From: Nocardioides sediminis
GTDB taxonomy: Bacteria; Actinomycetota; Actinomycetes; Propionibacteriales; Nocardioidaceae
Length of the DNA stretch: 64,000 bases
Assembly: GCF_003047295.1 (NCBI RefSeq)
Contig: NZ_PZYZ01000006.1
Coordinates: 186,001-250,000, forward strand
Direction: 5' to 3'
The notes below the pieces were generated by a model. It ran no database searches. It was not told the DNA's origin and saw only the letters and a list, made by a program, of their open reading frames with translations. Positions 1 to 9,024 of the stretch are shown one piece after another; position 1 is the first letter of the stretch; every line of letters begins with the position of its first letter. The translations under genes and the position numbers were made by a program.

Positions 1-545
1 CCTTCGCCAAGCTCGCGTTCAAGGGGCGTACGCCGCTGCTGGTCTTCGTCGTCGCGACCCTCGCGGTGCCCACCCAGCTCGGCGTCATCCCGCTCTTCAT
101 CGTGATGGCCGAGCTCGGCTGGGTCGGCTCGATGTGGGCGCTGATCGTCCCCGGCATGGTCACCGCGTTCGGCGTGTTCTTCATGCGCCAGTACCTCGTC
201 GACGCGGTGCCCGACGAGCTCATCGAGGCCGCCCGCGTCGACGGCTGCTCGATGCTGCGGACCTTCTGGAACGTCGCCGTGCCGGCTGCGCGGCCGGCCG
301 CCGCCATCCTGTGGCTGTTCACCTTCATGGCCACCTGGACCGACTTCTTCTGGCCGCTGATCGTGCTGCCGGCCAGCAACCCCACGGTCCAGATCGCCCT
401 CCAGCAGCTGCAGAGCGGCTACTACGTCGACTACAGCCTGGTCCTCGCCGGCGCGGCGATCTCGACGCTGCCGCTGCTGGCCCTCTTCGTCCTCACCGGC
501 CGCCAGCTGGTCGCCGGCATCATGCAAGGAGCAGTCAAGGGATGA
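1..545 (+). CDS. Carbohydrate ABC transporter permease (3' part)
   Basis: This is the C-terminal 180 codons of an inner-membrane permease of a sugar ABC importer; the start lies upstream of the window. It has several hydrophobic segments and, around base 225, the cytoplasmic EAA loop (IEAARVDGCS followed by VAVPAARP) that docks on the ATPase in MalF/MalG-type permeases. It ends with TGA at 543-545, overlapping the ATG of the next gene (ATGA), so it is translationally coupled to the beta-glucosidase. This suggests the transporter brings in a beta-glucoside or oligosaccharide that the enzyme then hydrolyses. The substrate itself cannot be read from the sequence. Confidence 0.93.
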   Translation, partial: FAKLAFKGRTPLLVFVVATLAVPTQLGVIPLFIVMAELGWVGSMWALIVPGMVTAFGVFFMRQYLVDAVPDELIEAARVDGCSMLRTFWNVAVPAARPAAAILWLFTFMATWTDFFWPLIVLPASNPTVQIALQQLQSGYYVDYSLVLAGAAISTLPLLALFVLTGRQLVAGIMQGAVKG

Positions 546-2032
546 CCGTCCAGCACACGCTCGGCACGTCCGAGCGCACCCTCACCACGCCCGAGCCCGC
601 CGTCCGCTTCCCCGAGGGGTTCGTCTGGGGAGCGGCCACGGCGTCGTACCAGATCGAGGGCGCGGTGGCCGAGGACGGGCGCACCGCCTCGATCTGGGAC
701 ACCTTCTCCCACACCCCGGGTGCGGTGATGAACGCGCACACCGGCGACGTCGCCTGCGACCACTACCACCGGATGCCGGAGGACGTCGCGCTGATGCGCG
801 AGCTCAACATGGCGTCGTACCGCTTCTCGGTCGCGTGGCCCCGCGTGCGCCCGGACGGCGGACCGGTCAACCGGGCCGGCCTGGCGTTCTACGACCGCCT
901 CGTCGACGAGCTGCTGGGCCAGGGCATCGCTCCGTGGCTGACGCTCTACCACTGGGACCTGCCGCAGGCGCTCGAGGACGCGGGCGGCTGGACCAACCGC
1001 GACACCGTCCACCGCTTCGTCGAGTACGCCGTCGCGGTGCACGAGGCGCTCGGCGACCGGGTCCCGACGTGGACCACCCTCAACGAGCCGTGGTGCTCGG
1101 CCTTTCTCGGCTATGCCGCCGGCCACCACGCGCCGGGACGCCAGGAGGGCGCGGCGGGCCTCGTCGCGGGCCACCACCTGCTGCTGGCGCACGGCCTGGC
1201 GACCCAGGAGCTGCGCAGCCGCGGCGCCGACCGCCTCGGGCTCAGCCTCAACCTCACCGTGCCCGACCCGATCGACCCCGGCGACCCGGCCGACGTCGAC
1301 GCCGCGCGGCGCATCGACGGGCTGCACAACCGGTTCTTCCTCGACCCGATCTTCACCGGCGCCTACCCCGCCGACGTGCTCGATGACACCGCCGACCAGA
1401 CGTGGCAGGGCGCCCCCTGGCACGACGTCGTGCGCGACGGCGACCTCGCGACCATCGCGACCCCGATCGACGTGCTGGGCGTGAACTACTACCACGGCAA
1501 CGCCGTCTCCGGGCACCCGCGGACCGACGTGGTGGGCATCGGCAGCGACCAGCCCGAGCGGGTGGCGAAGTCGCCCTTCGTCGGCTCCGAGCACGTCACC
1601 TTCCCGAGCCGTGGACTGCCCGTCACCGACATGGGCTGGGAGGTCCAGCCCGAGGGCCTGCACCGGCTGCTGCGCCGCCTGCACGACGACTACCCGTCCC
1701 TGCCGATCTACCTCACCGAGACCGGCGCGGCCTACCCCGACGTCCCGGACGCCGACGGGCAGGTGCGCGACGGTGACCGCATCGAGTTCCTCGACGCCTA
1801 CCTGCGCGCGGTGCACGCCGCGATCGAGGACGGGGTGGACGTCCGCGGCTTCTTCCAGTGGTCCTTCATGGACAACTTCGAGTGGGCCTTCGGCTACGCG
1901 AAGCGCTTCGGGCTGGTCCACGTCGACTACGCGACGCAGCGGCGGACGCCCAAGGCGAGCGCCCACTGGTACGCCGCCGTCTCGGCGATGGGAGGGCTGC
2001 CCGCGGCGGGGCCGCCGGAACGACTAGCGTGA
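542..2032 (+). CDS. GH1 family beta-glucosidase
   Basis: A cytoplasmic retaining glycosidase of family GH1, 496 residues, a typical length for bacterial beta-glucosidases. The N-terminal PEGFVWGAATASYQIEG is the family signature. The acid/base glutamate lies in TLNEPW (E about 182) and the nucleophile in YLTETGAAY (E about 393), so both catalytic residues are present. No signal peptide is seen. The start overlaps the permease stop by four bases and the LacI gene follows closely, giving a transporter, hydrolase, regulator unit. It probably releases glucose or a related sugar from an imported beta-linked disaccharide. GH1 members vary in sugar specificity (glucose, galactose, fucose), so the exact substrate is uncertain. 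Confidence 0.95.
   Translation: MTVQHTLGTSERTLTTPEPAVRFPEGFVWGAATASYQIEGAVAEDGRTASIWDTFSHTPGAVMNAHTGDVACDHYHRMPEDVALMRELNMASYRFSVAWPRVRPDGGPVNRAGLAFYDRLVDELLGQGIAPWLTLYHWDLPQALEDAGGWTNRDTVHRFVEYAVAVHEALGDRVPTWTTLNEPWCSAFLGYAAGHHAPGRQEGAAGLVAGHHLLLAHGLATQELRSRGADRLGLSLNLTVPDPIDPGDPADVDAARRIDGLHNRFFLDPIFTGAYPADVLDDTADQTWQGAPWHDVVRDGDLATIATPIDVLGVNYYHGNAVSGHPRTDVVGIGSDQPERVAKSPFVGSEHVTFPSRGLPVTDMGWEVQPEGLHRLLRRLHDDYPSLPIYLTETGAAYPDVPDADGQVRDGDRIEFLDAYLRAVHAAIEDGVDVRGFFQWSFMDNFEWAFGYAKRFGLVHVDYATQRRTPKASAHWYAAVSAMGGLPAAGPPERLA
2025..2030 (+). promoter_or_regulatory. -10 box TAGCGT of a leaderless LacI promoter
   Basis: TAGCGT is followed by seven bases and then GTG at 2038. The same spacing is seen before several other genes in the window. 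This suggests lacI has its own leaderless promoter inside the end of the glucosidase gene, in addition to read-through. Confidence 0.45.
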
Positions 2033-2037
2033 GCAGG

Positions 2038-3069
2038 GTGAAGGGGACTCGGGACACGACGTCGGGCTCGCCCACCCTCGACGAGGTCGCCCGGGTGGCG
2101 GGGGTCTCGCGCGCCACGGCCTCCCGCGCCATCAACGGCGGCCAGCGGGTCAGCCCCCGCGCGCAGTCGTCGGTCGACGCGGCCGTGCGCTCGCTCGGCT
2201 ACGTCCCCAACCCGGCGGCGCGCAGCCTGGTGACGCGTCGTACGGACTCGATCGCGGTCGTGGTGCCCGAGCCGGACGACCGGGTCTTCTCCGACCCGTT
2301 CTTCGCCGGCACCCTGCGCGGCGTCACCCGCGCCCTCAACGAGCGCGACCTCCAGCTCGTGCTGCTGCTCGCCAAGCCGGGCGAGACCGCGACCCGCACC
2401 CTGCGCTACCTCACCAACCGGCACGTCGACGGGGCGCTCGTCGTCTCCCACCACCGCGACGACGGGCTGGCCGAGCAGCTGGCGCGCATCGACCTGCCGT
2501 GCGTCTTCGGCGGCCGGCCGTGGACCTCGGGCGAGCAGGTGGCGTACGTCGACGTCGACAACACCGCCGGCGAGCGGATGGCCACCGAGGTGCTCCTCGA
2601 GCGCGGCTGCCGCCGCATCGGCACCATCGCCGGGCCGAGCGACATGACCGCCGCCGAGGACCGGCTCGCCGGGTGGCGCCAGGCCATGGCCGCGGCCGGC
2701 CGGTCCGACGACGCGGTGGTGCACGGCGACTTCACCGAGGCCGGCGGCGAGCGCGCGGCCGAGGAGCTGCTGGCCACCCACCCCGACCTCGACGGCATCG
2801 TCGTCGCCTCCGACCTGATGGCCCTCGGTGCGATGCGCGTGCTCCAGCGGCTCGGCCGCCGGGTTCCCGACGACGTGGCGGTGATCGGCTTCGACGACCT
2901 CGGCGTCGCCGAGCGCACCACGCCGCCGCTCACCACCGTGCGCCAGCCGGTCGAGCAGATGGCCGAGCGCGCCACCCGGCTGCTGCTCGAGCAGGTCGAC
3001 GGGCGCAGCCGCGGTCACGCCATGCGGGTCATCATCCCGCCGCAGCTCGTGCGCCGGCAGAGCGCCTGA
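2038..3069 (+). CDS. LacI family transcriptional regulator
   Basis: A DNA-binding regulator of 343 residues. The N-terminal helix-turn-helix reads PTLDEVARVAGVSRATASRA, with the hinge helix near VPNPAARSL. A periplasmic-binding-protein-like effector domain fills the rest, including the DLDGIVVASDLMALGAMRVL segment of the family. I prefer GTG 2038 because of the -10 box just upstream; GTG 2029, which overlaps the glucosidase stop by four bases, would add three residues. From its position it probably represses the adjacent sugar ABC transporter and beta-glucosidase genes until the imported sugar binds. The operator is presumably upstream of the window. Confidence 0.93.
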   Translation: MKGTRDTTSGSPTLDEVARVAGVSRATASRAINGGQRVSPRAQSSVDAAVRSLGYVPNPAARSLVTRRTDSIAVVVPEPDDRVFSDPFFAGTLRGVTRALNERDLQLVLLLAKPGETATRTLRYLTNRHVDGALVVSHHRDDGLAEQLARIDLPCVFGGRPWTSGEQVAYVDVDNTAGERMATEVLLERGCRRIGTIAGPSDMTAAEDRLAGWRQAMAAAGRSDDAVVHGDFTEAGGERAAEELLATHPDLDGIVVASDLMALGAMRVLQRLGRRVPDDVAVIGFDDLGVAERTTPPLTTVRQPVEQMAERATRLLLEQVDGRSRGHAMRVIIPPQLVRRQSA

Positions 3070-3116
3070 CGCGTCCGGCGTACGCCACCGATTCACCGGA
3101 ACACCCGCTGCACCGA

Positions 3117-3122
3117 TAGCGT
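3117..3122 (+). promoter_or_regulatory. Candidate -10 box for the DEAD-box helicase gene
   Basis: TAGCGT lies in the 197-base gap before the helicase gene. If transcription starts about seven bases downstream, the mRNA would carry a leader of about 138 bases before ATG 3267. Long leaders are common in cold-induced or self-regulated DEAD-box genes. This is inferred from the motif only. Confidence 0.35.
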
Positions 3123-3266
3123 TGACCCCACGCAGCCCGTCCAGTCTTGCCCCGGGCGCACCGGATCGTGACTCACGCAGTCGATCCGCTCCTCACTTCT
3201 GAGGCACGTATGCCGCCCATCCAGGGCCGGCCCACGTTGGCGAGACGCCAACCGAAAGACTTCTCC

Positions 3267-4769
3267 ATGACCTTCGCCGACCTCGGCGTGCCCGCCTCGT
3301 TGATCACCATCCTCGAGCAGCAGGGCATCACCACCCCCACCCCGATCCAGGCCGCGACGCTGCCCGACAGCCTCGCCGGCCGCGACGTCCTCGGCCGCGG
3401 CCGCACCGGCTCCGGCAAGACCTTCGCGTTCCTGCTGCCGCTGGTGGCCCGCCTCGACGCCGCCAAGCTGCCGGCCATGCCGCGCAAGCCGCGCGCGCTG
3501 ATCCTCGCCCCGACCCGCGAGCTGGTCGGCCAGATCCACGCCAGCCTCAAGCCGCTGGCCGAGGCCACCGGCCTGTCCACCCTCGTCGTCTACGGCGGCG
3601 TCGGCCAGGGCCCGCAGGTCACCGGCCTCAAGAAGGGCGTCGACATCGTCATCGCCTGCCCCGGCCGCCTCGAGGACCTGATGGGCCAGGGCCACTGCGA
3701 CCTGTCCGCGATCGAGACCACGATCCTCGACGAGGCCGACCACATGGCCGACCTCGGCTTCCTGCCCGGCGTCCGCCGGATCATGGACAAGACGCCCCGC
3801 ACCGGCCAGCGCCTGCTCTTCTCCGCCACGCTCGACAACGCGATCGACGTGCTGGTCAAGCGCTTCCTGACCAACCCGGTCACCCACGAGGCCGACTCGG
3901 CGCAGTCGCCGGTGTCCACGATGTCGCACCACGTGCTGCACGTCTCCCGCGACCAGCGGGTGCCGGTGCTCGTCGACCTCACCAGCGCGCCGGGCCGCAC
4001 GGTCGTCTTCACGCGCACCAAGTACGGCGCCAAGGCGCTGGCTCGCCAGCTCAACAAGTCCGGCGTCCCGTCGGTCGAGCTGCACGGCAACCTGTCCCAG
4101 AACGCCCGCACCCGCAACATGGACGCGTTCCACTCCGGTCGCGCCACCACGCTGGTCGCCACGGACATCGCCGCCCGCGGCATCCACGTCGACGACGTGG
4201 CGCTGGTGGTGCACGCCGACCCGCCGGTCGAGCACAAGGCCTACCTGCACCGCTCGGGCCGTACGGCGCGTGCCGGCGCCCAGGGCACCGTCATCACCCT
4301 GATGACCGACGACCAGGTCAAGGACGTGCGCCAGCTGACCCGCCTCGCGGGCATCAAGCCGGTCACCACCAAGGTGCACGGCGCCGACCACCCGGTCCTC
4401 GTCCAGCTCGCCCCCGGCGAGCGCACCCTGGTCCCCGGCGGCCTCGTCGTCGAGACCCCCACCGGCTCCGGCGCCTCGCAGTCGGGCAACAAGGGCAGCC
4501 GCAGCCACGGCGGTCGCGGCCAGAACCGCGACCAGGCCCGTTCCGGCGGCGGCTCGGGCTCCGGCGGCGGTCGCAACCGTCGCCGCCGCAGCGGCGGAGG
4601 CGGCGGCCAGGGCGGCCAGTCCGGTGCGGCCGGCCAGGCCGGTCAGGGCAACCGCTCGGGCCAGGCCAAGCAGGGTGGTGGGCAGGGCGGCGGCCAGCGC
4701 GCCCCCCGTCGTACCGGCTCCGGCTCGGGCAGCTCGCACAGCGCGTCGGGCTTCAGCTCGGGTCGCTGA
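3267..4769 (+). CDS. DEAD-box ATP-dependent RNA helicase
   Basis: A cytoplasmic RNA helicase of 500 residues that unwinds structured RNA. Motifs appear in order: Walker A GRTGSGKT, PTRELVGQI, the DEAD box in DEADHM, SATL, and HRSGRTARAG at the end of the helicase core. The last 100 or so residues are a Gly/Arg/Ser/Gln-rich tail with RGG-like stretches, which in RhlE- or DeaD-like proteins adds non-specific RNA binding. The start MTFADLGV was chosen because it matches the usual N-terminus (Q-motif PTPIQ follows about 25 residues later). An upstream extension is open but has no family similarity. It stands alone, and roles in ribosome assembly or cold adaptation are family inference. Confidence 0.95.
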   Translation: MTFADLGVPASLITILEQQGITTPTPIQAATLPDSLAGRDVLGRGRTGSGKTFAFLLPLVARLDAAKLPAMPRKPRALILAPTRELVGQIHASLKPLAEATGLSTLVVYGGVGQGPQVTGLKKGVDIVIACPGRLEDLMGQGHCDLSAIETTILDEADHMADLGFLPGVRRIMDKTPRTGQRLLFSATLDNAIDVLVKRFLTNPVTHEADSAQSPVSTMSHHVLHVSRDQRVPVLVDLTSAPGRTVVFTRTKYGAKALARQLNKSGVPSVELHGNLSQNARTRNMDAFHSGRATTLVATDIAARGIHVDDVALVVHADPPVEHKAYLHRSGRTARAGAQGTVITLMTDDQVKDVRQLTRLAGIKPVTTKVHGADHPVLVQLAPGERTLVPGGLVVETPTGSGASQSGNKGSRSHGGRGQNRDQARSGGGSGSGGGRNRRRRSGGGGGQGGQSGAAGQAGQGNRSGQAKQGGGQGGGQRAPRRTGSGSGSSHSASGFSSGR

Positions 4770-4791
4770 CCGGATCTTCCCGCCCGCTCTC

Positions 4792-4797
4792 TAGGCT
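4792..4797 (+). promoter_or_regulatory. -10 box TAGGCT of a leaderless CPBP promoter
   Basis: TAGGCT followed by seven bases and GTG at 4805. This supports the GTG as the true start and a leaderless mRNA. Confidence 0.45.
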
Positions 4798-4804
4798 CGT
4801 CGAC

Positions 4805-5491
4805 GTGTACGGCTGGCTGCGACGTTCGCTGTGGGACGTGGTGCCGCGCGACCAGCGCGACACCGCGGCCGCGCTGCGTCGCCGCCAGGTCGTCACCGTC
4901 GCCGTCGTCCTCATCGGCGCCGGCGTCCTCGGCTACTCGCTGAGGATCGAGCCGGGCAGCCCCACGTTCTACGTCTCGACGATGGTGCTGGCCGCGGTCT
5001 GGGTGGTCGGCGCGTTCGCGTCCGGTCGCCTGCACCTGGGCCGGATCGTCCACGGCGAGGCGCACCTGCGCCCCGTGGTCCAGCCGCTGCTGCTCGGGCT
5101 GCTGCTGGTGGGACTCTTCGTCGTGGGCGCGCTCCTGGTGCGGCAGGTCGAGCCGCTGGCCGACTACGTCCGCTCGGTCCTGGAGTACGCCGACCAGGGG
5201 TCGGTGCCGGTCCTCGTGGTCATCACGCTCATCAACGGCATCGCCGAGGAGCTCTTCTTCCGCGGGGCGGCCTACGCCGCGATCCCGCGGCACCCGGTGG
5301 CGTGGACGACGCTCGCCTACTTCGTGGCGACGCTGGCCACCGGCAACGTGATGCTGGCGTTCGCGGCGATCCTCATCGGCGCCGTGTGCGGCCTCCAGCG
5401 CCGGGCGAGCGGCGGGGTGCTGGCGCCGATCATCACCCACGTCACCTGGTCGCTGTCGATGCTGCTGCTGCTACCGCTCCTGTTCGCCTGA
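4805..5491 (+). CDS. CPBP family intramembrane metalloprotease
   Basis: A multi-spanning membrane protein of 228 residues in the CPBP (Abi, Rce1-like) family. The conserved motifs are EELFFRG (the EExxxR motif, residues about 146-151) and the later histidine in ITHVTWS, which in Rce1-type proteases form the catalytic centre inside the membrane. About six hydrophobic segments are visible. Members are linked to prenyl-protein or bacteriocin-self-immunity processing, but no target is visible here. Its 3' end overlaps the convergent SDR gene by 21 bases. Confidence 0.85.
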   Translation: MYGWLRRSLWDVVPRDQRDTAAALRRRQVVTVAVVLIGAGVLGYSLRIEPGSPTFYVSTMVLAAVWVVGAFASGRLHLGRIVHGEAHLRPVVQPLLLGLLLVGLFVVGALLVRQVEPLADYVRSVLEYADQGSVPVLVVITLINGIAEELFFRGAAYAAIPRHPVAWTTLAYFVATLATGNVMLAFAAILIGAVCGLQRRASGGVLAPIITHVTWSLSMLLLLPLLFA

Positions 5492-6385
5492 GGCCTCGGC
5501 ACTGCGACGCTCCTCCAGCGCCCGGCGTACGGCCTCGGCGTAGCCCAGCGGCTCGCCCGGCACCACGTCGCGGATCGAGGTGTCGGTGACGACCACCTCG
5601 GTCGACATCGAGTCGATGAGGTTGCGCCCGGTCGTGGCGTCCACGTCGGTGACCAGCGCGAGCCAGTAGGAGGAGAGCCGCGGGGTGAGCACGGGGACCG
5701 GGACGACGGGGATCCTGCGGCCGTTGATGAGCTCGGCGGCGACCTCCATCATCTCCAGGTAGGTCAGCTGCTCGGGCCCGCCGATCTCGAAGACCCGGCC
5801 GAACGCCTCCTCCTTGTCGACGACGCCGGCGAGGTAGCGGATGACGTCGTCGAGCGCGATCGGCTGGGTGCGGGTGCCGACCCACTTGGGGACCACCATC
5901 GCGGGCAGGTTCTTGACGAGCTGGCGGGTGATCTCCCAGGAGATGCCGCCGTGGCCGACGACGATCGCCGCCCGCAGGACCGTGACGGGTACGCCGTCCT
6001 GGCCGAGGAGGCCCTCGACCTCGCGGCGTGAGCGCAGGTGGGCCGACAGGTCGTCGCCGTCGGCGCCGAGGCCGCCCATGTAGACGATCTGCCGCACGCC
6101 GGCCGCGGCGGCCGCCTTGCTGAAGTTGCGGGCCGCCTCGGCGTCCTTGCGCTCGAAGTCGGGGTCGTCGAGGGAGTGCACGAGGTAGATCGCGACGTCG
6201 ACGCCGTCCAGCGCTGAAGCCAGCGAGTCGGGGTCGGACACGTCGCCGCCGACGGGCTCGCCGGGACCGTCGTACGACTCGGGGCGGCGGGTCATCGCGC
6301 GCACCGTGTGCCCGTCCTCGATCAGGGCGGGGACGAGGCGACGGCCGATGAAGCCCGTGGCTCCGGTGACGAGGACGGTGCTCAT
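5471..6385 (-). CDS. NAD(P)-binding SDR, NmrA/atypical epimerase type
   Basis: A cytoplasmic Rossmann-fold protein of 304 residues. The N-terminus VLVTGATGFIGRRL is the dinucleotide-binding glycine motif (TGxxGxxG) of extended or atypical SDRs. The middle part (YMGGLGAD and the HLRSRREVEGLL segment with the following VLRAAIVVG) matches proteins annotated as NAD(P)H-binding nucleoside-sugar epimerase-like. The usual YxxxK catalytic pair of classical SDRs is not obvious, as is normal in atypical members, which may sense redox state or act on unknown substrates. It runs convergently with the CPBP gene and is alone on its strand. Confidence 0.85.
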   Translation of the reverse strand: MSTVLVTGATGFIGRRLVPALIEDGHTVRAMTRRPESYDGPGEPVGGDVSDPDSLASALDGVDVAIYLVHSLDDPDFERKDAEAARNFSKAAAAAGVRQIVYMGGLGADGDDLSAHLRSRREVEGLLGQDGVPVTVLRAAIVVGHGGISWEITRQLVKNLPAMVVPKWVGTRTQPIALDDVIRYLAGVVDKEEAFGRVFEIGGPEQLTYLEMMEVAAELINGRRIPVVPVPVLTPRLSSYWLALVTDVDATTGRNLIDSMSTEVVVTDTSIRDVVPGEPLGYAEAVRRALEERRSAEASGEQER

Positions 6386-6474
6386 GGGGCAAGCCTCGCA
6401 CGCGGCGGGGAATGTCCCCGACTCCTAGATGGTTCAATCTTCAACTAGACTGGGAACGACCCCGAGGAGAAACC

Positions 6475-6984
6475 GTGCCCATCCCCGCAGTCCGGCTCAA
6501 CCACGCCGTCCTCTTCGTCGCCGACCTCGATCGGTCGGTCGACTTCTGGACATCTGTCTTCGGCATGGAGGTGGCCGCCCGCGAGCCGCGGGCCAACGCC
6601 GCGTTCCTGCGCCTTGCCCACGGGGACAACCACCACGACCTCGGCCTCTTCGGCATCGGCGCCGACCAGGTGAAGCGTCCCGGCATCGGGCTCTACCACC
6701 TCGCCTGGCAGGTCGACACCATCGAGGAGCTCGAGCAGGCGCGCACGACGCTGGCCGACGCGGACGCCTACACCGGCGAGTCCAGCCACGGCGCCACCAA
6801 GAGCGTCTACGGCAAGGACCCCGACGGCAACGAGTTCGAGGTCATGTGGATGCTGCCGCGCGCCGAGTGGGGCCGCTTCGAGCACGAGGCGCCCGTCGAG
6901 CGGCTGGACCTCGTGGGCGAGGTGGAGCGCTGGGGCGGCGTCCGCACCGCCGGTCGCGTCGTGGTCGACGGGGCCGCCGGGTGA
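6475..6984 (+). CDS. VOC family protein (catechol 2,3-dioxygenase-like)
   Basis: A vicinal-oxygen-chelate protein of 169 residues. The first module starts with VRLNHAVLFVADLDRSVDF and the second carries GLYHLAWQV and DPDGNEFEVMW. The His in LNHAV, the His in YHLAW and the Glu in FEVMW form the expected metal-binding triad. The GTG at 6475 is preceded by GAGGAG at good distance, which decides the start against an open extension from 6412; a -10-like TAGACT lies at 6446-6451. It is coupled by a GTGA overlap to the hydrolase gene. Ring-cleaving dioxygenase or glyoxalase-like activity are both possible and the substrate is unknown. Confidence 0.88.
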   Translation: MPIPAVRLNHAVLFVADLDRSVDFWTSVFGMEVAAREPRANAAFLRLAHGDNHHDLGLFGIGADQVKRPGIGLYHLAWQVDTIEELEQARTTLADADAYTGESSHGATKSVYGKDPDGNEFEVMWMLPRAEWGRFEHEAPVERLDLVGEVERWGGVRTAGRVVVDGAAG

Positions 6985-7613
6985 CTGCCTTCGACGCCCC
7001 GGTCGTGGCGTGGGCAGCCGGCGCCGACGACCCGACGCGCCCGCTGGTCGTGCTGCTGCACGGCCGCGGCTCGAGCGAGGCCGATGTCATCGGCCTCGCC
7101 CCGCACCTGCCGACCGGCCCGTCGTACGCCGCCGTGCGCGCGCCGATCGCCGAGGGCGGCGGGTTCGCGTGGTTCGCCAACCGCGGCATCGGTCGGCCGG
7201 TCGCCGAGAGTCTCGCGGCGACGACGGCGTGGTTCCGCGGCTGGCTGGACGGGGTCGCGCCGGCCGGTCGGTCGGTGGTGCTGGTGGGCTTCAGCGGGGG
7301 TGCGGCCTTCGCTGGCGGGCTCGTGCTGGGCGACCCCGACCGCTTCGCCGGTACGGCGGTCCTGCACGGCACGCTGCCCTTCGAGGACGCCGGCGTCGAC
7401 GTCGGCCCCGGCCGCCTGGACGGCCGGCCGGTCCTGGTGGTCCACGGCGACCGCGACCAGGTCATCCCGGCCGAGCTCCAGGCCCGCACCTGGTCGTGGC
7501 TGCACGACGGGTCCGGCGCACTGGTCACGTCGCGCCGCGACCCTGGCGGTCACTGGCTGAGTGCCGAGACCGTCGCGGTGCTCGCCGAGTGGGTGGCGGG
7601 GCTGGTCAGCTGA
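6981..7613 (+). CDS. Alpha/beta hydrolase (phospholipase/carboxylesterase type)
   Basis: A small serine hydrolase of 210 residues. Features are LLHGRGSSEADVIGL with the oxyanion-hole glycine region, the nucleophile elbow GFSGGAA, the acidic residue in VVHGDRDQVIP and the final histidine in GGHWLS, which together give the catalytic triad. This matches the YpfH/carboxylesterase group found next to VOC ring-cleavage proteins in actinobacteria. The GTG start overlaps the VOC stop by four bases, so the two proteins are probably made together and may act on the same aromatic or ester substrate. No signal peptide. Its end overlaps the convergent antiporter gene by eight bases. Confidence 0.88.
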   Translation: MTAFDAPVVAWAAGADDPTRPLVVLLHGRGSSEADVIGLAPHLPTGPSYAAVRAPIAEGGGFAWFANRGIGRPVAESLAATTAWFRGWLDGVAPAGRSVVLVGFSGGAAFAGGLVLGDPDRFAGTAVLHGTLPFEDAGVDVGPGRLDGRPVLVVHGDRDQVIPAELQARTWSWLHDGSGALVTSRRDPGGHWLSAETVAVLAEWVAGLVS

Positions 7614-8922
7614 CCGGCGTGCCGCGGCGCGCGTCGAGGCGGGCCATCGCCGGCGTCGCCGTCACGCCGTGCAGCAGCACCGAGACGATCACCGTGAACG
7701 CCACGGTGGACCAGAGCCACGACTCGTCCGGCACGTGCTCGTGGCTGGTGGCGTAGGCCAGGTAGAACAGCGACCCGACGCCGCGGACCCCGAAGAACGC
7801 GACGGCCACGCGCTCGCCCGGGTCCAGCCCGCCGTCGCGCTCCGGGTCGCGGGCCAGCACGGACAGGCCGGCGTACCCGGCGAGCGGGCGGACCACCAGC
7901 ACCAGCGCGAGGGCGACGACGACACCCCGCCAGTCGAGGTGCTCCAGCAGGCCGTGGGTCATCGCCATGCCGAGCGCGAGCAGCACCATCAGCGTCATCA
8001 GGCGCTCGAGCCGCTCGACGACGCCGTGCATCGCGCGCTGGTAGGAGTGGTCCCGCTCGGACGCGCGCAGCCGCATGGCGCAGGCGAAGATGGCCAGGAA
8101 GCCGTAGCCCCCGACGAGCTCCGCGGCGCCGTACGCCGTCAGCAGCGCCGCGAGGGCGAGCAGGGGCTCGCCGTGCTCGGCCAGCCGCAGGCTGTCGGTG
8201 CGGGCGCGGAAGGCCTGCCGGCCGAGCAGCCAGCCCGCGGCCAGGCCGACGCCCACGCCCAGGACGATCTTGCCGAGGACGTACCAGCCGACCCACTCGC
8301 CGGCGTCGAGCAGCGTGAACCCGCCCGCCAGGAGCAGCAGGGCCAGGTGCACGAAGGGGAACGCGAGGCCGTCGTTGAGGCCCGCCTCGGCGGTGAGGGA
8401 GAACCGGATGTCGTCGTCCTCGAGCGGCCCCCGGTCCTCCTCGTCGTGGTCGATGTCCTCGGTCAGGGGCTCCCCGACCTGGACGTCGGAGGCCAGCACC
8501 GGGTCGGTGGGCGCGAGCACGGCGCCGAGCAGCAGGGCGACCGCGGGCGCCAGGCCGGCGACCCACCAACCGAGCAGGGCGACGCCCAGGATGGTCAGCG
8601 GCATCGTCACCCCGAGCAGCCGCCACACCGGCGACCAGGTGCGCCACGAGCGCCACGACCGCAGGTCCAGGGTGCGGTCGATGGCCAGCCCCACGCCCAT
8701 GAGCGAGACCAGGACGGTGAACTCGGTGACGTGCGTGACCAGCGTGCGGTTGGCCTCGGGGTCGAGGCTGACGCCCTCGGGCAGCGGCAGCAGGCCGATC
8801 AGCATGCCGAGGGCGACGAGCACCATCGGCGGCGACAGGGCGATGCGCCGGGTGACCTGCGGGAGGACGATCGCCACGAGCAGGCACAGGCCGAGGAGCA
8901 GGTAGACCGCGGCCCCGGTCAT
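7606..8922 (-). CDS. Cation:proton antiporter (CPA1, NhaP-like)
   Basis: An inner-membrane antiporter of 438 residues with about twelve hydrophobic segments. The unwound-helix motif APTDPVLASD and the later EAGLNDGLAFPFV (the ND motif of CPA1 exchangers) are clear. It probably exchanges Na+ or K+ for protons and contributes to pH and salt balance. A short acidic cytoplasmic loop rich in Asp/Glu (around DIDHDEEDRG) lies between the two motifs, an unusual insertion. It is transcribed alone. Confidence 0.9.
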   Translation of the reverse strand: MTGAAVYLLLGLCLLVAIVLPQVTRRIALSPPMVLVALGMLIGLLPLPEGVSLDPEANRTLVTHVTEFTVLVSLMGVGLAIDRTLDLRSWRSWRTWSPVWRLLGVTMPLTILGVALLGWWVAGLAPAVALLLGAVLAPTDPVLASDVQVGEPLTEDIDHDEEDRGPLEDDDIRFSLTAEAGLNDGLAFPFVHLALLLLAGGFTLLDAGEWVGWYVLGKIVLGVGVGLAAGWLLGRQAFRARTDSLRLAEHGEPLLALAALLTAYGAAELVGGYGFLAIFACAMRLRASERDHSYQRAMHGVVERLERLMTLMVLLALGMAMTHGLLEHLDWRGVVVALALVLVVRPLAGYAGLSVLARDPERDGGLDPGERVAVAFFGVRGVGSLFYLAYATSHEHVPDESWLWSTVAFTVIVSVLLHGVTATPAMARLDARRGTPVS

Positions 8923-9024
8923 CGTGTCGACGTCAGGTCAGGCATGGCCCCACCTTCTCAGTCGCGGCCACGGAGTGTCGCTTCGTCGTCACCCCCGCGG
9001 GCGGTGGGGCGGCCTGCGGGTCGC

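Noticed and set aside
6425..6450. Operator-like direct repeats TTCAATCTTCAA before the VOC gene at 6475
   Set aside because: The repeats are too short and no regulator is adjacent; the region is better read as an AT-richer promoter with TAGACT as -10.
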